From assembly GCA_040414495.1 (NCBI GenBank), contig JBEDUI010000280.1, forward strand, positions 1 to 37,740: DNA of 37,740 nt. The letters are read 5' to 3'. The position numbers and the translations under genes were made by a program. Position 1 is the stretch's first letter. Every line of letters starts with the position of its first letter. Source of the DNA: DATAVB01 sp040414495. GTDB lineage: Bacteria; Actinomycetota; Actinomycetes; Mycobacteriales; QHCD01. Below the pieces are notes generated by a model. It was given only the letters and a program-made list of their open reading frames with translations. It was not told where the DNA came from and made no database searches. This document shows positions 33,860 to 37,740 of this stretch, in pieces.

Positions 33860-35389
33860 ATGGTTGATCATTACCTTGGCCGCATCGGCACCCTGATCCG
33901 CGACGCCCGCAAGCACCGTGGCCTGACCCAGGCCCAGCTTGCCGAGGCGTTGGGCAGCAGTCAGAGCGCGGTCAATCGCATAGAACGTGGCCACCAAAAT
34001 CTGAGTCTGGAAATGCTTGCCCGCATCGGCGACGCGCTCGACAGCGAAATCGTGTCGCTCGGCACCTCCGGTCCGATGCACCTGCGCGTCACCGGCGGGG
34101 TGCAGCTGTCCGGCAGCATCGACGTCAACTCCAGCAAGAACGCCGGCGTGGCACTGCTATGCGCCTCACTGCTCAACCGCGGCCGCACCACCTTGCGCAA
34201 GATCGCCCGCATCGAGGAGGTGCACCGGATCATCGAGGTGCTCGGCAGCATCGGCGTCCGTACGCACTGGATCAACGACGGCAACGACCTCGAGGTCGTC
34301 CCGCCGGCCGAGCTGGACCTTGAGGCGATGGATGTGACCGCGGCCCGCCGGACCCGCAGCGTGATCATGTTCCTCGGTCCGTTGATGCACGACCGCGAGC
34401 ACTTCGAACTGCCGTACGCCGGGGGCTGCGACCTGGGCGAGCGGACGGTCGAGCCGCACATGACCGCGCTGCGCCCCTTCGGCATGCAGGTCAAGGCAAC
34501 CGGCGGCCGGTATCACGTGGACGTAGACCGGTCCACGTGGCCGACCAAACCGATCGTGCTGACCGAACGCGGCGACACCGTGACCGAGAACGCGCTGATG
34601 GCCGCGGCCCGTCGCGACGGCGTCACCGTCATCCGCAACGCCAGCCCGAACTACATGGTCCAGGACCTGTGCTTTTTCCTGACCGAGCTGGGCGTACAGA
34701 TCGACGGCATCGGCAGCACCACGCTGACCGTGCACGGCGTCCCCGACATCAACAAGGACGTCGACTACGCCCCGGCCGAGGACCCGATCGAGGCGATGAG
34801 CCTGCTGGCGGCCGCGATCGTCACGTCCTCGGAGATCACGATCCGGCGGGCGCCGATCGAATTCCTCGAGATCGAGCTGGCGATCCTGGAGGAGATGGGC
34901 CTGGACTACGACCGCAGCCCGGAGTACCCGGCCGCCAACGGCCGTACCCGGCTGGTCGACATCACCACCCGGCCTTCGCTGCTGCGCTCGCCGATCGACA
35001 AGATCCACCCGATGCCGTTCCCGGGTCTGAACATCGACAACCTGCCGTTCTTCGCGGTCATCGCCGCCACCGCGCATGGGTCGACGTTGATCCACGACTG
35101 GGTGTACGAGAATCGTGCGATCTATCTGACCGAGCTGTCCCGGCTCGGGGCGAGCGTGAAGCTGCTCGACCCGCACCGGGTCTCGATCGAGGGCCCGACG
35201 CACTGGTCCGGGGCCGAGGTCATTTGCCCGCCGGCGCTGCGTCCAGCGGTCGTCATTCTGCTGGCCATGCTGGCGGCCAAGGGCACGTCGGTGCTCCGGA
35301 ACGTGTACGTGATCAACCGTGGCTACGAGGACCTGGCCGAACGGTTGGCCGCGCTCGGCGCCCGGATCGAGACGTTTCGCGATATCTGA
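33860..35389 (+). CDS. XRE DNA-binding domain fused to MurA-like enolpyruvyl transferase
   Basis: A 509-aa fusion. Residues about 6-65 form a Cro/CI HTH (IRDARKHRGLTQAQLAEALGSSQSAVNRIERG). From about 72 onward it is a full UDP-GlcNAc enolpyruvyl transferase-like domain: NSSKNAGVALLCASLL (the Lys-Asn pair), YAGGCDLGERTVEPHM (the loop Cys that fosfomycin modifies in MurA), GLNIDNLPFFAV (catalytic Asp) and RAIYLTELSRLGA. The enzyme may therefore be active. A separate housekeeping murA is expected elsewhere, so this may be a second, regulated form or a metabolite-sensing regulator. An 18-bp palindrome overlaps its own -10. It is not co-transcribed with recognised cell-wall genes. Confidence 0.9.
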   Translation: MVDHYLGRIGTLIRDARKHRGLTQAQLAEALGSSQSAVNRIERGHQNLSLEMLARIGDALDSEIVSLGTSGPMHLRVTGGVQLSGSIDVNSSKNAGVALLCASLLNRGRTTLRKIARIEEVHRIIEVLGSIGVRTHWINDGNDLEVVPPAELDLEAMDVTAARRTRSVIMFLGPLMHDREHFELPYAGGCDLGERTVEPHMTALRPFGMQVKATGGRYHVDVDRSTWPTKPIVLTERGDTVTENALMAAARRDGVTVIRNASPNYMVQDLCFFLTELGVQIDGIGSTTLTVHGVPDINKDVDYAPAEDPIEAMSLLAAAIVTSSEITIRRAPIEFLEIELAILEEMGLDYDRSPEYPAANGRTRLVDITTRPSLLRSPIDKIHPMPFPGLNIDNLPFFAVIAATAHGSTLIHDWVYENRAIYLTELSRLGASVKLLDPHRVSIEGPTHWSGAEVICPPALRPAVVILLAMLAAKGTSVLRNVYVINRGYEDLAERLAALGARIETFRDI

Positions 35390-35482
35390 GCTGGCTGGAA
35401 GCCAGAAGGTAGGCCTATCTCCCCTGCCACACATGCGGGCAACCGGCAGACTGGGCCCAGGCGTACCGGAAGGACTAGGTCG

Positions 35483-36631
35483 ATGCGGATAGCGGGGCAA
35501 GACGTGATGGCGACCGGCAAGGAGCCGGGCGCAATCACGCTGTTCTTCTGGGCGCTGGTCTTTACCATCCTCCAGCCCTTCGGCCTGGTCCTGTTCATCG
35601 TCACGACCGTGTTCGCCAGCCTGGTCTGGATGTGGGCGTTCATCCCGCTGGTGTTCCTGCTGGTCGGTATGGTGCGCGGCTTCGCCAACCTGCATCGCCG
35701 CTGGAGCACCCGGTTCATGGGCATTCCGACGCCGCCCCCGTACCGGGCGGTGACCGGTAAGCGGTGGTACGGCCGGATGTGGACCATCGCCACCGATCCG
35801 GCTACCTGGCGGGACATGCTGTGGTTGCTGCTGGACAACACGATCGGGTTCGCACTGCGACTGCTGGTGCTCATCCTGACCGTGTTCCTGGGCTGGTTGG
35901 TCAATCCGTACCTGATGCGGACGTACGCACTGCTGAATTACTGGCTGCTGGCGCCGACGCGGAGCAGCGAGTTGGAGAGCCGGGTCGAGCAGCTCACCAC
36001 GTCCCGGGCCGAGACCGTCGACGCGCACGCGACCGAACTGCGGCGGGTCGAACGGGACCTGCACGATGGCGCCCAGGCCAGACTGGTCGCGTTGGGCATG
36101 AGCCTGGGCCTGGCCGAGGAAGCGGTCGAACGGAACCCCGAGTCGGTACGGTCACTGATCGCCGAGGCCCGCGCGGCTAGCAGCGAGGCACTCGTCGAAC
36201 TGCGAGATCTGGTACGCGGGATCCACCCGCCGGTGCTGGCCGACCGGGGTCTGGAAGGTGCGGTACGGGCATTATGCCTGGCCTGCACTGTTCGGACCGA
36301 CGTGGAGATCGACCTGCCGGGCCGGCCCTCGGCCCCGGTCGAGTCGGCGGCGTACTTCGCGATCTCCGAGGCGCTCACCAACGTGATGAAGCATTCTGGC
36401 GCGGACAAGGCGTGGGTACGGGTCGGCTTCGCTGATGAGCGGTTGCTGATGCAGGTCGGCGACGACGGGCGGGGCGGTGCCGACGCGTCGGCCGGGACCG
36501 GGATCCGGGGTCTGGAACGGCGGCTGTCCGCCTTCGACGGCACCGTGTTCGTCAGCAGCCCGATCGGCGGTCCCACCGTGGTGAGCATGGATCTGCCGTG
36601 CGAGCTGAAAGCCAACAAACCGGCAACCTGA
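35483..36631 (+). CDS. Sensor histidine kinase (NarL/HisKA_3 type), orphan in this window
   Basis: A 382-aa membrane kinase. The N-terminal sensor region has two pairs of membrane segments (about 18-62 and 110-155), as in the actinobacterial PF13796-type sensor. The phosphoacceptor box ERDLHDGAQARLVALGMSLGLA has His near residue 194; the N box is EALTNVMKHSG and the G box GDDGRGGA. AAGGA before the ATG at 35483 supports the start. No response regulator gene follows in the window, which is unusual for this type; the next 160 bp hold tandem and inverted repeats. The signal is unknown. Confidence 0.92.
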   Translation: MRIAGQDVMATGKEPGAITLFFWALVFTILQPFGLVLFIVTTVFASLVWMWAFIPLVFLLVGMVRGFANLHRRWSTRFMGIPTPPPYRAVTGKRWYGRMWTIATDPATWRDMLWLLLDNTIGFALRLLVLILTVFLGWLVNPYLMRTYALLNYWLLAPTRSSELESRVEQLTTSRAETVDAHATELRRVERDLHDGAQARLVALGMSLGLAEEAVERNPESVRSLIAEARAASSEALVELRDLVRGIHPPVLADRGLEGAVRALCLACTVRTDVEIDLPGRPSAPVESAAYFAISEALTNVMKHSGADKAWVRVGFADERLLMQVGDDGRGGADASAGTGIRGLERRLSAFDGTVFVSSPIGGPTVVSMDLPCELKANKPAT

Positions 36632-36680
36632 GCGCCAACAAACCGCCCAACCTGAACGTCAACAAACCGCCAACCTGAAC
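36611..36680. repeat. 23-24-bp tandem repeat across the histidine kinase stop codon
   Basis: Three near-identical units (36611-36633, 36634-36657, 36658-36680) of the type GCCAACAAACCGCAACCTGAAC. The kinase stop codon lies in unit 1. The middle unit is one base longer. Confidence 0.8.
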
Positions 36681-36686
36681 GCCGCT

Positions 36687-36740
36687 GCATGATCGTGATG
36701 GCATTCGTACGCATTTCGGTGACGAAAGCCATCACGATCA
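36687..36740. repeat. 54-bp repeat, copy 1, hairpin-forming
   Basis: Identical to 37390-37443. Its arms TGATCGTGATGGC-A-TTCGT and ACGAA-A-GCCATCACGATCA form a 19-bp stem with one mismatch around a 13-nt loop. It lies upstream of the isochorismatase-like gene. Confidence 0.88.
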
Positions 36741-36784
36741 TTCAGGATCGGGGTCGCTTGCTGTGTATCTCGAATTCGGATGGC

Positions 36785-36790
36785 TACGGT
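36785..36790 (+). promoter_or_regulatory. Leaderless -10 (TACGGT)
   Basis: TACGGT ends 6 nt before the ATG at 36797, the same spacing as at the zinc-ribbon and FmdB-like genes. Confidence 0.45.
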
Positions 36791-36796
36791 CGAGGT

Positions 36797-37360
36797 ATGA
36801 GTTCGGTACGGCTCCTCAGCGTTGATCTGCAGAATGAGTTCGCGCGGCCGGGCGGTCGGCTCTTCCGGCCGCGCGATTGTGTGAATTTCCTGACCGACGT
36901 TGTTTTCCCGGCCGCGCAATCTCGACAGTGGCCGCTATACGAAATTGTGTCCGATTACCGTGATCCAGCGAAACCCCCGGAAGAATGGAGCTGCGTCCCG
37001 GGCAGTTGGGCCGGAACCTCGTTGGTGCCACGCGACCTGCTGGCGGGCGAGCCGTGGGTCAAGGCAACTCCGTCGCCCGCGTGGACCCACCCGGGCGACG
37101 CCGATTCAGCGGGTTTTTCCGATTGGTTGACCTCTACCGTCGGTTCCCCCGGCCCGGACTGTGAGGTCGTGGTCGTTGGCCTGATGCTCGAAGTGTGCGT
37201 GCTGAGTACGCTGCAGGAACTCACATACCGCGGCTATCGGCCAAAAATTCTCTTTGAGGGCGTGGACACAGGCTCGGGAGACATCGAACAGAAGAAGCTT
37301 CTTTTCGACGCCTTGTTTCCCTTCTGGGCCACGCCAATCCACTGGAACGAGCTCAGCTGA
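36797..37360 (+). CDS. Isochorismatase-like cysteine hydrolase
   Basis: A 187-aa protein of the isochorismatase/cysteine hydrolase superfamily. RLLSVDLQNEFARPGGRLF carries the catalytic Asp; VVVVGLMLEVCVLSTLQELTYRGYRPKILFEGVDT carries the nucleophilic Cys and the typical following helix. The middle Lys is likely in PWVKATPSPAW. The substrate is unknown; nicotinamidase-like or ureide hydrolases are among the possibilities. The ATG at 36797 follows a leaderless -10; the frame is open further upstream, but that part lies in the 54-bp repeat. The gene is bracketed by two identical repeats. Confidence 0.82.
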   Translation: MSSVRLLSVDLQNEFARPGGRLFRPRDCVNFLTDVVFPAAQSRQWPLYEIVSDYRDPAKPPEEWSCVPGSWAGTSLVPRDLLAGEPWVKATPSPAWTHPGDADSAGFSDWLTSTVGSPGPDCEVVVVGLMLEVCVLSTLQELTYRGYRPKILFEGVDTGSGDIEQKKLLFDALFPFWATPIHWNELS

Positions 37361-37389
37361 CAACGGGATCCTGCGTGTCAGAGAATTCA

Positions 37390-37443
37390 GCATGATCGTG
37401 ATGGCATTCGTACGCATTTCGGTGACGAAAGCCATCACGATCA
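37390..37443. repeat. 54-bp repeat, copy 2, hairpin-forming
   Basis: Identical to 36687-36740 and in the same orientation, as shown by the asymmetric loop. It lies 30 nt after the cysteine hydrolase stop and could also act as a terminator. Confidence 0.88.
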
Positions 37444-37491
37444 GGAGTGCTGAGGCGTCTGAGGCTCGACCCACCCCTGCCGGAGCCACTG

Positions 37492-37553
37492 GATCATGAT
37501 CGTGAGCGGATTTGGTACCGAATTCGGGAGCAAATCTACTCACGATCATGATC
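37492..37553. repeat. Large inverted repeat with 23-nt arms
   Basis: GATCATGATCGTGAG at 37492-37506 pairs perfectly with 37539-37553; after two mismatched bases GATTTG pairs with CAAATC. The loop is 16 nt. The element lies 15 nt beyond the stop of the leftward GrpB-like gene. Confidence 0.85.
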
Positions 37554-37568
37554 GGGTTGGCCCGGACG

Positions 37569-37740
37569 TCATGTCTTCAGCACTGTCGCGATGAACTCGG
37601 CTTTGCCTTTGGAGTAGGCCAACCGGTCGTCGCGGTGCCGAGCCGCAAGCTCGCATTTCAACGTCGCGTACCTCCGACGCAGCGAGGCATCCACTCGTAA
37701 CGCATCGCGGAAATCAACGTAATGACGCCAATGGTCGCTA
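37569..37740 (-). CDS. GrpB-family protein, C-terminal part
   Basis: The leftward frame from the window edge reads DHWRHYVDFRDALRVDASLRRRY, then ATLKCELAARHRDDRLAYSKGKAEF, and ends in LKT and a stop at 37569-37571. FRD-LR, YA-LK-LA and Y--GKAEFI are the C-terminal pattern of GrpB-family (nucleotidyltransferase-like) proteins. The N-terminal catalytic part lies outside the window. The function of the family is poorly defined. Confidence 0.8.
   Translation of the reverse strand, partial: SDHWRHYVDFRDALRVDASLRRRYATLKCELAARHRDDRLAYSKGKAEFIATVLKT

Noticed and set aside
36611..36680. Short regularly spaced repeats as a possible CRISPR array
   Set aside because: The units abut with no spacers between them, so this is a simple tandem repeat.
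36689..36796. N-terminal extension of the cysteine hydrolase through the 54-bp repeat
   Set aside because: The second repeat copy gives the same peptide in a non-coding place, and the family similarity starts at 36797 right after a good leaderless -10.

Overview
The window is high-GC DNA with frequent GTG starts, dense coding on both strands and several apparently leaderless promoters (TANNNT followed 6-8 nt later by the start codon). Together with families such as Imm-5-like, MmyB-like XRE and HTH-MurA, this points to a filamentous or soil actinomycete. The genus cannot be fixed from the sequence. No rRNA, tRNA, CRISPR array, transposase or phage gene was seen.

Layout. 1-5.3 kb: a truncated GNAT gene, three unrelated-looking APH-fold phosphotransferases, a TetR/beta-carbonic anhydrase divergon with two 19-bp palindromes, a conserved hypothetical gene and an Imm-5-like putative immunity protein. 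5.3-6.5 kb: a leaderless alpha/beta hydrolase gene with a palindrome of the TTTC-N-TCACGTGA-N-GAAA type on each side. 6.8-13.4 kb: a tight operon encoding a 1,423-aa secreted protein (beta-helix-like region, Ig-like region, YncE-like propeller, phosphoesterase) followed by an ABC ATPase and a permease with a Cys-containing C-terminal domain predicted outside the membrane. 13.4-19.1 kb: a stress or drug-resistance-like block (TetR, SDR, two VOC proteins, a short UvrA-like ATPase, a small P-loop kinase, a GyrI-like protein). 19.2-29.6 kb: two GH78 alpha-L-rhamnosidases and a six-hairpin glycosidase-like protein, interleaved with a GlcG/HbpS-like protein, glutathione-independent formaldehyde dehydrogenase (fdhA) and a second GyrI-like protein. 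This looks like breakdown of rhamnose-containing plant glycans, possibly with detoxification of the released C1 aldehyde. 29.8-35.4 kb: small zinc-ribbon proteins, a Tex30-like hydrolase, XRE regulators, methionine aminopeptidase, a GNAT protein and a protein fusing an XRE DNA-binding domain to a complete MurA-like enolpyruvyl transferase. 35.4-37.7 kb: an orphan histidine kinase, an isochorismatase-like cysteine hydrolase flanked by two identical 54-bp hairpin-forming repeats, a further large hairpin, and the 3' end of a GrpB-family gene.

The most distinctive signals are regulatory and structural. Three HTH genes each have a palindrome at their own leaderless promoter. Paired CACGTG-centred palindromes bracket one hydrolase gene. 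A family of long intergenic hairpins with GATCATGA/TGATCGTGA-type arms clusters at 30.9 and 36.7-37.6 kb. Functions are assigned from recognised motifs only; no database search was run.
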